Source: JAAYRQ01 sp035647815
Lineage (GTDB): Bacteria; Bacillota; Syntrophomonadia; Syntrophomonadales; Syntrophomonadaceae
DNA: 64,000 nucleotides
Reading direction: 5' to 3'
NCBI GenBank assembly: GCA_035647815.1
Contig: DASRMR010000031.1
Span: 1 to 64,000 of the forward strand
Below are positions 51,187-60,853 of the stretch, piece after piece. The notes under the pieces were generated by a model. That model was given only the letters and a program-made list of their open reading frames with translations, was not told the origin of the DNA and did no database searches. Within the stretch, counting starts at the first letter, position 1. Each line of letters begins with the position of its first letter. Made by a program: the position numbers and the translations under genes.

Positions 51187-52992
51187 TTATTTATCATCTT
51201 CAGGTATATCATAATCAGCGTCAAAAACCTCATCAGCTTCTTCTGACCCATCATCTGGATTAGCATTTTCATACATCTGAGCTGTAAAGGCATAAATTGC
51301 TTCAGTCAGTGTTTCATTCTTGCTATTAATTTCATCCAAATCAGAACCTTCTAAAGCAGTTCTTAAATCTTCTACAGCAGTTTCAATTTTACTCTTAGTT
51401 TCATCATCCATTTCTTCCGCATTTTCTTTTATAGTCTTTTCAGCTTGATAAATCATACTGTCAGCACTATTGCGGGTTTCTATTTCCTGAACTCGTTTTT
51501 CATCTTCTTCCGCAAATGCTTCAGCATCTTTTACCATTTTTTCTATTTCATCATCGTCTAATGCAGTAGATGAAGTAATAGTAATCTTTTGCTCCTTATT
51601 AGTTGCTAAGTCTTTAGCAGTAACATTAACTATACCATTTACATCTATATCAAAGGCAACTTCTATTTGTGGAATCCCTCTTGGTGCTGCTGGAATTCCG
51701 GTAAGTTGGAATCTTCCTAAGGTTACATTATGTTCCGACATTTTTCGTTCACCTTGTAATACATGTATATCAACAGAAGTTTGGCTATCTGCTGCAGTAG
51801 TAAATACCTGGCTTTGTGAAATAGGTATTGTAGAGTTTCTTTCAATTATTCTAGTGAAAACTCCACCCAAAGTTTCGATTCCTAATGATAGTGGGGTAAC
51901 ATCTAATAAAACTACATCAGTTACATCGCCAGCTAAAACACCAGCTTGAATAGCTGCGCCTAAAGCTACTACTTCATCAGGGTTAATCCCTTTAAATGGG
52001 TCTTTACCTATGAAGTCTTTAATAGCTTCTTGTACAGCAGGAATCCTAGTAGAACCTCCTACTAAAATAACTTTATCAATTTCACTTGCCTTTAATTCCG
52101 AATCTTTCAAAGCTCTCCTTAGTGGTCCCATTGTTCTTTCCACTAAATCAGCCGTCATTTCATCAAATTTTGCTCTAGTCAAAGTTCTTTCTAAATGTAG
52201 TGGTCCATCTTGCGTAGCAGTTATATATGGAATATTAATATCTGATGACATTACTGCTGATAATTCATGTTTAGCTTTTTCTGCCGCCTCTTTTAAACGA
52301 TGCATAGCCATCTTATCATTTTTTAAATCAAGACCATTATCGCGTTTAAACTCTTCTGCTAACCAATCAATTATTTTATTATCAAAATCGTCTCCACCTA
52401 GCCTATTATTACCGCTAGTAGCCTTAACTTCGAAAACCCCATCACCAATCTCAAGAATAGAAACATCAAAAGTTCCACCACCGAGGTCAAAAACTAATAT
52501 ATTGTCACTACCTTCTTTTTCAAAACCGTAAGCTAAGGCTGCCGCTGTTGGCTCGTTTATAATTCTCAATACCTCTAGACCAGCAATAGTACCTGCATCT
52601 TGAGTTGCTTGACGTTGAGCATCAGTAAAATAAGCTGGTACAGTAATAACTGCCTTAGTTACTTTGTGTCCTAAATAAGATTCAGCATCAGTTTTTAGCT
52701 TCTGTAAAATAAATGCCGAGATTTCTTGTGGAGTATAATTATGATCATCAATTTTAACCTTGAAATCTGTTCCCATCTGTCTTTTTATAGATAAAATGGT
52801 TCTCTCTGGATTAGTAGTCGCTTGTCGCTTTGCTACCCTTCCTACTAATCTTTCTTTTGTTTTGGAAAATCCTACTACAGAAGGAGTCGTTCTCTCCCCT
52901 TCAGCACTAGATATGACAATAGGTTCACCTCCCTCCATCACTGATACACAAGAGTTAGTTGTACCTAGATCTATACCTATTACTTTTCCCAT
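51187..52992 (-). CDS. dnaK: Chaperone protein DnaK (Hsp70)
   Basis: 601 residues. ATPase domain starts GKVIGIDLGTTNSCV, with DLGGGTFDVSIL and VGGSTRIPAVQ; the substrate domain and an acidic C-terminus ending in DIPEDDK follow. The ATG at 52992 has GGAGG 8 bases before it; the GTG three codons earlier is rejected. Part of the CIRCE-controlled hrcA operon. Confidence 0.98.
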   Translation of the reverse strand: MGKVIGIDLGTTNSCVSVMEGGEPIVISSAEGERTTPSVVGFSKTKERLVGRVAKRQATTNPERTILSIKRQMGTDFKVKIDDHNYTPQEISAFILQKLKTDAESYLGHKVTKAVITVPAYFTDAQRQATQDAGTIAGLEVLRIINEPTAAALAYGFEKEGSDNILVFDLGGGTFDVSILEIGDGVFEVKATSGNNRLGGDDFDNKIIDWLAEEFKRDNGLDLKNDKMAMHRLKEAAEKAKHELSAVMSSDINIPYITATQDGPLHLERTLTRAKFDEMTADLVERTMGPLRRALKDSELKASEIDKVILVGGSTRIPAVQEAIKDFIGKDPFKGINPDEVVALGAAIQAGVLAGDVTDVVLLDVTPLSLGIETLGGVFTRIIERNSTIPISQSQVFTTAADSQTSVDIHVLQGERKMSEHNVTLGRFQLTGIPAAPRGIPQIEVAFDIDVNGIVNVTAKDLATNKEQKITITSSTALDDDEIEKMVKDAEAFAEEDEKRVQEIETRNSADSMIYQAEKTIKENAEEMDDETKSKIETAVEDLRTALEGSDLDEINSKNETLTEAIYAFTAQMYENANPDDGSEEADEVFDADYDIPEDDK

Positions 52993-53034
52993 TCTATACA
53001 CCTCCAGTAATTTTTTAAAAAAATATATATAAAA

Positions 53035-53544
53035 TTAATTACTAACTTTAACTAAGCTTGGTCTAATAACTCGACCATTCATGATATAACCTTTTTCCAT
53101 TTCTTCTAAAACTGTGTTTTCTGGTTGAGAACTTTTTTCCATCATTAATGGTTGGTGGTATTCAGGATCAAAAGGTTTACCTAAAGCCTCAATCGGTTCT
53201 ACACCTTCAGCCTCTATAACATCTAAAAGCTTCTTGAGAATCATTTCCATGCCTTTGTATATACTTTCAACATCTTGATTATTATCTGTATTCAAAGCTC
53301 TTTCAAAATCGTCGATAATCGGCAATAGCTTTTTTATAACTGGTAGAGAAGCAAATTTATATTGTTCTTCTCTATCCCGAGCATTTCTTTTCCTTATATT
53401 CTCTATCTCTGCTAATGCTCGGAGGTAATTGTCCATATTCTTTTTTGCTCTATCTTCAGCTTCATCTAAGACTTCCTGCGAAATAAGTACAGGTTCGTCT
53501 TTTTCACCAACTTCTTCTTGATTGTTTTTGGATAAATCACACAT
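53035..53544 (-). CDS. grpE: Nucleotide exchange factor GrpE
   Basis: 169 residues. A long N-terminal helix (DEAEDRAKKNMDNYLRALAE) and the beta domain with the GrpE signature (GVEPIEALGKPFDPEYHQPL, then NGRVIRPSLVKVS). It exchanges ADP for ATP on DnaK. It lies 12 bases after the group III chaperonin and before dnaK. Confidence 0.97.
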   Translation of the reverse strand: MCDLSKNNQEEVGEKDEPVLISQEVLDEAEDRAKKNMDNYLRALAEIENIRKRNARDREEQYKFASLPVIKKLLPIIDDFERALNTDNNQDVESIYKGMEMILKKLLDVIEAEGVEPIEALGKPFDPEYHQPLMMEKSSQPENTVLEEMEKGYIMNGRVIRPSLVKVSN

Positions 53545-53556
53545 AATTTCTCACCT

Positions 53557-55119
53557 CTAATCTAACATGTCAAAATCATTTATATTTTCTTCACTTTTCA
53601 TCCTTATGATAGTGTTGATCCTCAAAATTGCCACAGCTACTTCACCAGCAGCTTTTATCGCGTGGATTTTAACTAGTGCCGCATCAATAATTCCGTAATT
53701 AAAAACATCGAGTATTTTTCCAGTTTCACAATCTATACCTATAGCATTAGAACCTATTTTTCTTTGTCCTGCAACAACATCACCTAGTTTTTCTAAAGGA
53801 TTAAACCCTGCATTGTCAATCATACAGGCGAAAGGTCTTACTAAAGCTTCTTTTACACAGTTAACCCCAAATGAAGTCATACCATCTAAATCTTTGGCCA
53901 AATCTTCTAGCTGAGTGGAAATCCATATTTCCATGGCACCTCCCCCAGGTATAACTCCCCCTCGCAATGCTGCTTGCAGAGCAGAGGCCGCATCTTTGGC
54001 CATGCGTTCCTTTTCATCAACTACTTCTTCAGTTGCTGCGCCAATCATTACTGTAACCCAGTTTCCTATTCGACCACCGTAAATAATAGTGTTTTCCAGT
54101 TTTTCATCTACTCTTATTTTTTCGGCTGTACCTAAATATGTTGCAATCGTGTCTAGGTTACGGTTTAATGTATTACGTTTTATTTTTTTAGCTCCAGTGT
54201 ATCTACATATGCGGTCGATTTCCCGAGTAGATACCCTATGTAGAGCAATAATACCCGCTTGGGTGAAAAATTCCTCAGCTACATCGTCAAGAGCTTTATC
54301 TATAATTACTACATTGACACCTAGCTCTTTAATTTTTAATAAATTCTCTTGGTATTTCTCCTTAGACTGTATGTAATACTTAAAACCAGTCTCTGTTTTA
54401 ATAGCATCATTTTCTAGTTCTTCAGGTGCCAATTTATCATCAATAACTAACATCTTAACAGCAGTCAGTTCAGATGGCATTTCTTTATTTATAGGCTCTT
54501 TATTTATTACTACCCCTTTGATAACTTCATTATCAGAAAATTCACGAGCTAATATGGCATCGGCAAATTTATAATCAGGATCGAGTAACTGTTTTTTTCC
54601 AATAGCCATCGCACCATCTACAATTAAACTAGCCAAGTCTTCGTGACCTCGCCCGGCAACTGATGCTACATTATAAAGTAATTCATAATCATTTTCATCT
54701 AGTTCTTGGACATTGTTATCAACTAGTTCTATAGCTCGGTTAATTCCCCGATTAATTCCATCTATCACCCGAGTAACTGGTACCCCCTTCATTACTTGTT
54801 GGCACCCTTCAGCAACTAAGGCACCGGCAATAATAGTAGTAGTTGTGGTACCATCTCCTATTTCAGACTGTTGAGCCTTAGCCGCATTAATTATCATACG
54901 TGCAGCTGGATGGTTAACCTCCATTAATTTCATGATAGTAACACCATCATTAGTAATCACTACATCCCCAAACTTATCTACCATCATGATATCTAACCCT
55001 TTAGGACCTAAGGTTCCCTCTACTGCTTGGGATATAACCCGAGCCGCATTAGCATTATTTAATAGAGTTTCGAATTTATCATCAGTCGTCTGGCTATTTG
55101 CCAATAGGTTTTCAGACAT
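53557..55119 (-). CDS. Group III (archaeal-like) chaperonin
   Basis: 520 residues of the thermosome/TCP-1 type, not GroEL. Nucleotide-site motifs VEGTLGPKGLDIMMVD (34-48), NDGVTI (57-62) and GDGTTTT (88-94) are present, and the equatorial region returns as GGVIPGGGAMEIW. The apical domain is compact. Carboxydothermus and some related Firmicutes are known to carry such chaperonins in the hsp70 operon; they form thermosome-like double rings without GroES. Here it lies between hrcA (8 bases away) and grpE (12 bases away) under CIRCE control. The ATG follows AGGAGG. Archaeal-to-bacterial transfer in the past is the usual explanation. Confidence 0.93.
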   Translation of the reverse strand: MSENLLANSQTTDDKFETLLNNANAARVISQAVEGTLGPKGLDIMMVDKFGDVVITNDGVTIMKLMEVNHPAARMIINAAKAQQSEIGDGTTTTTIIAGALVAEGCQQVMKGVPVTRVIDGINRGINRAIELVDNNVQELDENDYELLYNVASVAGRGHEDLASLIVDGAMAIGKKQLLDPDYKFADAILAREFSDNEVIKGVVINKEPINKEMPSELTAVKMLVIDDKLAPEELENDAIKTETGFKYYIQSKEKYQENLLKIKELGVNVVIIDKALDDVAEEFFTQAGIIALHRVSTREIDRICRYTGAKKIKRNTLNRNLDTIATYLGTAEKIRVDEKLENTIIYGGRIGNWVTVMIGAATEEVVDEKERMAKDAASALQAALRGGVIPGGGAMEIWISTQLEDLAKDLDGMTSFGVNCVKEALVRPFACMIDNAGFNPLEKLGDVVAGQRKIGSNAIGIDCETGKILDVFNYGIIDAALVKIHAIKAAGEVAVAILRINTIIRMKSEENINDFDMLD

Positions 55120-55127
55120 ATTACCTC

Positions 55128-56153
55128 CTAAAATCTTTCCTTAATAAGATCTTCGATTATTTCGCCTAGTGATTCGACTGTCCCGGCCGCTTTCCAATAT
55201 TCCATACGCACCGGACCAATTACCCCAATTTTCCCTACTTGCCCGAGAGTTTTGAAACCAGTCATAACTATACTCATTTCCTTAATTTCTTCGGCAACAT
55301 TTTCTGAACCAATCTTAATATCTACTTCGTCAGTAACATTAGTTGGTAGAATATCTTTTAAAATTCCGTCTTCTTTTAATATGGTTAATATGCTTTTCAA
55401 CTTATCTATATCTTGAAATTCAGGCTCATTTAGCATATTCAATGCACCACTTATTATTACCCTATCCTCATTAGTATCTGTAAGAAGATGATCTATAGTA
55501 TTGATAACTTTATCTATCATATTGCGTTTTTGCCTAAGATTATCACGCACATAATCTAAATCAGTACGATTTATTTTTCTAAAATTCTTGTTAGTAAAAG
55601 CCTTATTAAAAACCTGGCTAATACTATAAAGTTCTTCCGGAGTAACAGAAACTGGGATTTTTAGCTTCCTATGCATGATTAAACCTAAATCAGTTACTAT
55701 AACAACTATAGCTTCATCTTCACCTACAGGAATTATCTGCAAATGTTTAAATTCATCTATTCGAACTGCAGGTAGTACCACAAAAGAAGTATAATTAGTA
55801 AGTTGAGCCATAAAGTGGCCAACCTTTTCTACTATTTCTCCCCATCCATTAATATTCTCCGAGAATATTCTTTTAAGTAATTCTAGTTCTTCATCAGTTA
55901 GATTTTCCTTTTCCATCAACGAATCCACAAAATAACGATAACCTATCTGAGAAGGCACTCTTCCAGATGATGTATGAGGCTGTTCTAAATATCCCATTTC
56001 TTCTAGATCAGCCATTTCATTGCGAACTGTCGCAGCACTAATCTTGAGATTATATTTTTTCACTACACTCCTAGAGCCTACTGGCTCAGCAGTTTCTATA
56101 TAATCTTTAATTACAGATTCTAATATAGCTTTTGTCCTGTCAGCTAATGTCAT
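55128..56153 (-). CDS. hrcA: Heat-inducible transcription repressor HrcA
   Basis: About 341 residues from the ATG at 56153 after GAGGTGA; the longer frame would start inside the CIRCE element. N-terminal winged helix (RTKAILESVIKDYIETAEPVG, then ATVRNEMADLEEMGYL), a GAF-like middle and a C-terminal domain ending in IGVIGPVRMEYWKA. It represses by binding CIRCE. It heads the operon with the group III chaperonin, grpE, dnaK, dnaJ, prmA and mtaB. Confidence 0.97.
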   Translation of the reverse strand: MTLADRTKAILESVIKDYIETAEPVGSRSVVKKYNLKISAATVRNEMADLEEMGYLEQPHTSSGRVPSQIGYRYFVDSLMEKENLTDEELELLKRIFSENINGWGEIVEKVGHFMAQLTNYTSFVVLPAVRIDEFKHLQIIPVGEDEAIVVIVTDLGLIMHRKLKIPVSVTPEELYSISQVFNKAFTNKNFRKINRTDLDYVRDNLRQKRNMIDKVINTIDHLLTDTNEDRVIISGALNMLNEPEFQDIDKLKSILTILKEDGILKDILPTNVTDEVDIKIGSENVAEEIKEMSIVMTGFKTLGQVGKIGVIGPVRMEYWKAAGTVESLGEIIEDLIKERF

Positions 56154-56167
56154 TTCACTCACCTCTG

Positions 56168-56194
56168 TTAGCACTCTATGTTGTTGAGTGCTAA
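56168..56194. promoter_or_regulatory. CIRCE operator (HrcA binding site)
   Basis: A perfect TTAGCACTC-N9-GAGTGCTAA element, 14 bases upstream of the hrcA ATG and just downstream of the promoter. Confidence 0.98.
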
Positions 56195-56208
56195 ACGGTA
56201 TTAATAAA

Positions 56209-56237
56209 AAAATATCATCAGTCTAAGTCTTTGTCAA
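56209..56237 (-). promoter_or_regulatory. Promoter of the hrcA heat-shock operon
   Basis: TTGACA (56232-56237) and TATTTT (56209-56214) with a 17-base spacer on the minus strand, placed so that CIRCE covers the transcription start. Confidence 0.8.
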
Positions 56238-56241
56238 GTTA

Positions 56242-57402
56242 TCAGTCACCAATAAAACGCCATAAAACCTGATTAGAAAGGAAATAGCCCTTATTTGTCA
56301 ACTTAAGGAACCCATTTTCTATTTTCAGTAGATTTTGCTTAGTACTGTTTTTTATCGGAATTTTATAGTCAGATAATATATCAATGTTGAATTTTTTGTT
56401 AAACTTGATAATCTCAATACCTTCTGTAAGTCTAAGTCCTAAAATTATAGCATCTTGTATTAACTGTTCCTCATTCATAGTTTCCAATATTTCAATAGGA
56501 GCTCTTTCTCCTCGGGCTAGATAATTAATATAATCTACAATCTGCAGTTTATTTAAACATCTTTGATTACCTATAAAACTTACTGCACCAGTACCAAAGC
56601 CTAAATATCTATTAGCTTGCCAGTAAATTAGGTTCTGCTGACATTGATATCCATCCTTACTAAAATTAGATATTTCATATTGTTTAAATCTATTACTAAC
56701 TAAAAAGTTGCATCCCCTATTATACATATCTAATTCTATTTCATCTTCTAACATTAGAATTTCCTTATTTGCTACCTTTTGGCCTAATGGAGTACTAGGT
56801 TCAAGTTGTAAAAGATACATAGATATATGAGTAGGTCCTAATGAAATAGCTTTTTCTAGGTTATATAACCACTGATGTATCGATTGACCAGGAATCCCAT
56901 AAATCAAATCTAAATTAAGGTTATCTAATCCTAACTTGTGTATAAGGTCTATAGTCATATATGTTTGTTTAACATCATGAGTTCTAGTTAATAATTTCAA
57001 CTCGATATCAGAAAAACTTTGCACACCCAAAGAAATGCGGTTAAGACCAGCATCTAAATATGCCCGTAATTTGTTTTCAGTAATAGTTGCTGGATTAGCT
57101 TCCATACTTACTTGAATATTATCTACCAATTTAAAATTATCAGCTATAACATTCATAATCGAAGAAAACTGTTTTCCCCCAAGAAGGGAAGGTGTTCCCC
57201 CTCCGAAGTAGACAGTTTGTATTTGCTGGTCTTTAAATATTGAAGATTGCATTTTAATTTCCGTCAATAGGCTATCTACATATTTGTCTACCATCTCACT
57301 TGATGAAATAGGCAAAGAAAAGAAATCACAATAACTACACTTTTTTATACAAAAGGGGAAATGTATATAAACACCTAGGTCTTTTTCAAAACCTAAATCC
57401 AT
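56242..57402 (-). CDS. hemW: Radical SAM HemW-like protein
   Basis: 386 residues. The 4Fe-4S motif CIKKCSYCDF (near 19-26) with the spacing CxxxCxxC, then GGGTPSLL and the HemN C-terminal region (FGTGAVSFIGN). This is HemW rather than true coproporphyrinogen dehydrogenase; HemW is proposed to insert heme into proteins. It lies between lepA and hrcA, the standard order. Confidence 0.92.
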   Translation of the reverse strand: MDLGFEKDLGVYIHFPFCIKKCSYCDFFSLPISSSEMVDKYVDSLLTEIKMQSSIFKDQQIQTVYFGGGTPSLLGGKQFSSIMNVIADNFKLVDNIQVSMEANPATITENKLRAYLDAGLNRISLGVQSFSDIELKLLTRTHDVKQTYMTIDLIHKLGLDNLNLDLIYGIPGQSIHQWLYNLEKAISLGPTHISMYLLQLEPSTPLGQKVANKEILMLEDEIELDMYNRGCNFLVSNRFKQYEISNFSKDGYQCQQNLIYWQANRYLGFGTGAVSFIGNQRCLNKLQIVDYINYLARGERAPIEILETMNEEQLIQDAIILGLRLTEGIEIIKFNKKFNIDILSDYKIPIKNSTKQNLLKIENGFLKLTNKGYFLSNQVLWRFIGD

Positions 57403-57417
57403 TTAACCCACCCCTTT

Positions 57418-59217
57418 TTAATCTTCATCTATGTTAAGCACACTCATAAAAGCATCTTTAGGTATTTCTACTTGTCCTATCTGTTTCATCCTCTTTTTGC
57501 CCTCTTTTTGTTTTTCCAAGAGTTTCTTCTTACGAGTTATATCCCCACCATAGCATTTAGCTAAAACATCTTTACGCATAGCTTTAACTGACTCCCGAGC
57601 TATAATCTTATTACCTACCGCAGCCTGTATAGCAACCTCATACATTTGGCGTGGAATAATCTTACGCAACTTTTCTACAACAGCACGACCCTGAAAATAG
57701 GAGCGTTCCTCGTGCACTATAAAGCTAAGTGCATCGACTATTTCACCATTTAACATAATATCTAATTTCACTAGATCAGATTCCTCATATCCAGTTAACT
57801 CGTAATCTAATGAGGCATAACCCCTAGTTCGAGATTTTAAAGTATCAAAAAAGTCATATAGTATTTCTGACAATGGCAACTTATAAGATAAAAGCACTCT
57901 TAAAGGGGTCAAGTACTCCATAGTTACAAAGTTGCCCCTTTTTTCTTGGCATAACTCCATAACTGCGCCTATATAATCATCAGGCACCATGATAGAAGCA
58001 TCGACATATGGTTCGGTTATTTTTTCTATATTTTGAACATCTGGCCAATGATTCGGATTTTGAACATACATGTCCGAGCCGTCAGTTAAATGTATTTTGT
58101 AAACTACACTCGGAGAAGTTGCCAGCAGATCCAAGTCATACTCTCTTTCTAGCCTTTCTTTAACAATTTCTAAATGTAGTAAGCCTAAAAAACCACATCT
58201 AAATCCAAAACCTAGTGCATCTGAGGCTTCTGGTTCATAAAATAATGAAGCATCATTTAATTTGAGTTTTTCCAAAGAATCCCGTAGTCGTTCAAAATCA
58301 TTATTTTCTAATGGGAAAAGACCACAATAAACCATAGGTTGAATCTCTTTATATCCAGGTACTGGTTCATGGGCAGAGTTGGTAGCTAATGTAATAGTAT
58401 CCCCTACTTTAGTATCTCCTACGTTCTTTATACCAGCAGCTAAGTAGCCCACTTCGCCAGCTCTGATAGTTTCCACCTCTGTCTCGGATGGACTTAAAAT
58501 CCCTAATTCTGCAATCTCAAATTCCATCCCCGTAGACATCATTTTTATCATGTCACCTTTATGTATCTCACCATCAACTACCCTGATATAAGATATAGCA
58601 CCTTTATAGGGATCAAAATAAGAGTCAAATATAAGTGCCTTTAATGGTGCTTTTATATCACCTATAGGTGCTGGCACTTTTTTTATTATCGCTTCTAATA
58701 CTTCCTCAATACCTTCACCTAACTTAGCTGATATAGATATGATTTCAGCCCTATCAATACCTAAGACATTTTCCATTTCTTCTTTTACTTTTTCAGGTTC
58801 AGCCCCAGGCAAATCTATCTTATTTACTACCCCTATTATTTCTAAATCCAAATCCATTGCCATATAAACATTAGCCAGAGTCTGAGCTTCAATACCTTGT
58901 GAGGCATCTACTACTAATAAAGCACCTTCACAAGAAGCTAAACTGCGTGATACCTCATAAGTAAAATCTACATGACCCGGGGTATCGATAAGATTTAGTA
59001 TATAAGTTTCTCCATCTTTAGCCTTATATTCAAGCCTAACCGGTTGTAGTTTAATAGTTATACCTTTCTCGCGTTCCAAATCCATCTTATCTAAAAATTG
59101 TTCTTTCATATCTCGCCCAGTTAATGCACCAGTCATCTGCATTAGACGATCTGCAAGTGTTGACTTGCCATGGTCTATATGAGCTATAATGCTAAAATTT
59201 CTAATTCGATCTTGCAA
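57418..59217 (-). CDS. lepA: Elongation factor 4 (LepA)
   Basis: 599 residues. G1 AHIDHGKST (12-20), G3 DTPGHVDF, G4 NKIDLPGA, EF-G-like domains II, III and V, and the LepA-specific C-terminal domain (VGNKIIARESVKAMRKDVLAKCYGG region). It back-translocates or remodels stalled ribosomes. A TTG start with GGAGGG 7 bases upstream. A good promoter is present upstream. Confidence 0.98.
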   Translation of the reverse strand: MQDRIRNFSIIAHIDHGKSTLADRLMQMTGALTGRDMKEQFLDKMDLEREKGITIKLQPVRLEYKAKDGETYILNLIDTPGHVDFTYEVSRSLASCEGALLVVDASQGIEAQTLANVYMAMDLDLEIIGVVNKIDLPGAEPEKVKEEMENVLGIDRAEIISISAKLGEGIEEVLEAIIKKVPAPIGDIKAPLKALIFDSYFDPYKGAISYIRVVDGEIHKGDMIKMMSTGMEFEIAELGILSPSETEVETIRAGEVGYLAAGIKNVGDTKVGDTITLATNSAHEPVPGYKEIQPMVYCGLFPLENNDFERLRDSLEKLKLNDASLFYEPEASDALGFGFRCGFLGLLHLEIVKERLEREYDLDLLATSPSVVYKIHLTDGSDMYVQNPNHWPDVQNIEKITEPYVDASIMVPDDYIGAVMELCQEKRGNFVTMEYLTPLRVLLSYKLPLSEILYDFFDTLKSRTRGYASLDYELTGYEESDLVKLDIMLNGEIVDALSFIVHEERSYFQGRAVVEKLRKIIPRQMYEVAIQAAVGNKIIARESVKAMRKDVLAKCYGGDITRKKKLLEKQKEGKKRMKQIGQVEIPKDAFMSVLNIDED

Positions 59218-59270
59218 TAAAAACCCTCCAGCCTTTAAGCATATGCTAGTTTATCAAATAAATTATACAC

Positions 59271-59299
59271 AATATAGGTGAGCAACACTAAAAAGTCAA
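59271..59299 (-). promoter_or_regulatory. Promoter of lepA
   Basis: TTGACT (59294-59299) and TATATT (59271-59276) with a 17-base spacer on the minus strand, about 55 bases before the lepA start. A second TATAAT-like box lies a few bases downstream. Confidence 0.65.
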
Positions 59300-59342
59300 A
59301 CTTAATTTAACCTGAAAATAGGGCTCCTCCTTATGTTAGCAA

Positions 59343-59657
59343 TTAATCATATTGGTCAAATAATATTATATTGCTTATATTCCATATCTTATATAAGTAA
59401 TCTTTAATTTCATTATAAGCTAAATGGAGATAATTGCTTGCGACTATTACTTTTCCATTCAGCTTGTCCCCAGAATAAACATGATTTTTTCCCAAAAAAA
59501 CCACAGATAAATCTTGTCCATCTAATTTACACGATAAAACTGGTCCCCTATTTTCCATAGTTAAGCTATTTATAGCTTGATTACTAATATTTAAAGAGAT
59601 TGTTATGAGTAGTATAATTACACCTACCACGATTATCCGCGATAATGTTTTCAGCAG
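59343..59657 (-). CDS. Small membrane-anchored hypothetical protein
   Basis: An open frame of about 104 codons after spoIIP. The conventional start is a GTG at 59630 (95 residues), but that cuts the N-terminus before the membrane segment's basic flank. A CTG at 59657, immediately after the spoIIP TAA, has AAGGAAG 8 bases upstream and adds LKTLSRII; it may be the true, unusual start. One membrane segment (VVGVIILLITISLNI) is followed by a small outside domain. No family recognised. Its place next to spoIIP hints at sporulation, by position only. Confidence 0.6.
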   Translation of the reverse strand: MLKTLSRIIVVGVIILLITISLNISNQAINSLTMENRGPVLSCKLDGQDLSVVFLGKNHVYSGDKLNGKVIVASNYLHLAYNEIKDYLYKIWNISNIILFDQYD

Positions 59658-60692
59658 TTAGTCCACTTCCTTTTTAAGCACTTCTATTAATATATCAGCA
59701 AATAATTCGCTTGCATACTTAGCCTGTTCAAAAGTGTTGTAGTCATTGCCTACTTCAAATAGTAATGCTCTATTATGAAACTCTTGGTTGTATGTACCTG
59801 GATGAGTTCTAATCCCTCTTATTAAACCAGGATACACCTTTTCCCCTTCATCAAGTAAATTTTCCGCAAATGATAAGTTCTCTTTCCAATTAGGATGGGG
59901 CTTTCTCTCATCAGTACCTACAATTATTAATATACGAGCAGATTCCTGCCCATTTATTTTTATAGTGTTGGGGTTTTTGCTCCCTGGTATACTATCCCGA
60001 TGAATATCGAAAATCGCTAAAATATCCTGTTCTTTATTACTGTCAATTATATTTTTGACTGTAACCTTAGAATTCATGTAACTTTCATTGAAAATAGGAT
60101 AATCGTGGATCGTATTAATAAATTCGCTATTTAAACCACGTTTTTTTACTTGTTTAGATAAATTATCTGCCACATTATTAACTAAGCCTCTTTTTCCTTC
60201 CAGCTTAGCTTTGCCACTATCAGGCCTATATGTTTCAGCACTATGAGTACAGTAAAAGACCACCGTTTGACTACTATCAAAAGCATGACTAATAATAGCC
60301 TTACCATCTAACTCGTCTTTTTTTATAGCAGGTATTTCAATAGGTTGTGCTGCAGGGATAGTATGTTTATATAGCTGACCCTGTTTCTCTAGTGCAGTTA
60401 TATTAGCTGCTAAAAAACCTTGTGGTAATGTATCGAAGTAACTTGTCGCTGCAATAGCTTCTACCTCTTTGCTAGCCATCACTAAGTTTACATTCTTTAC
60501 TAGACTAGTAGCATCATCACTATCAATTTTAACTAATGAAAAAGGATTAAAAACAGCACCCAAATTCAGTTTAGAAATATGACAAAAGCTAGTTTTCATA
60601 TCTAGACTGATACCTAATACTAAGCATACTAGGAAAACCTGTAATAATAAGATAGTCTTAGCAAACTTAAAAAAATTATATGTATTAATCAT
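59658..60692 (-). CDS. spoIIP: Stage II sporulation protein P
   Basis: About 344 residues from the ATG at 60692 (GGGAGG upstream). An N-terminal membrane segment (TILLLQVFLVCLVLGISL) is followed by the SpoIIP amidase/endopeptidase domain: FYCTHSAETYRPD, FNESY and FDIHRDSIPG, then LFEVGNDYNTFEQA. It degrades septal peptidoglycan during engulfment, with SpoIID and SpoIIM. It marks the organism as an endospore former. Confidence 0.95.
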   Translation of the reverse strand: MINTYNFFKFAKTILLLQVFLVCLVLGISLDMKTSFCHISKLNLGAVFNPFSLVKIDSDDATSLVKNVNLVMASKEVEAIAATSYFDTLPQGFLAANITALEKQGQLYKHTIPAAQPIEIPAIKKDELDGKAIISHAFDSSQTVVFYCTHSAETYRPDSGKAKLEGKRGLVNNVADNLSKQVKKRGLNSEFINTIHDYPIFNESYMNSKVTVKNIIDSNKEQDILAIFDIHRDSIPGSKNPNTIKINGQESARILIIVGTDERKPHPNWKENLSFAENLLDEGEKVYPGLIRGIRTHPGTYNQEFHNRALLFEVGNDYNTFEQAKYASELFADILIEVLKKEVD

Positions 60693-60787
60693 GTCCACCT
60701 CCCTTAGTATATACCTTTTCTAATTTATGAACTAAAAGATAGTGGTAGAACTATTAATCCTAATATAATAAAGTCATGATTAGTTTA

Positions 60788-60816
60788 TTGCAATTTAAAA
60801 TACATAGTGATATAGT
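60788..60816 (+). promoter_or_regulatory. Promoter of rpsT
   Basis: TTGCAA (60788-60793) and TATAGT (60811-60816) with a 17-base spacer, 38 bases before the rpsT ATG. Confidence 0.65.
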
Positions 60817-60853
60817 ATTTTCGTTAGCTTTAAAATAATAAAGGGGTGAGAAT

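Noticed and set aside
52010..52531. A 173-codon frame antisense to dnaK
   Set aside because: It mirrors a highly conserved dnaK segment and has no ribosome site or family features; it is a codon-use shadow.
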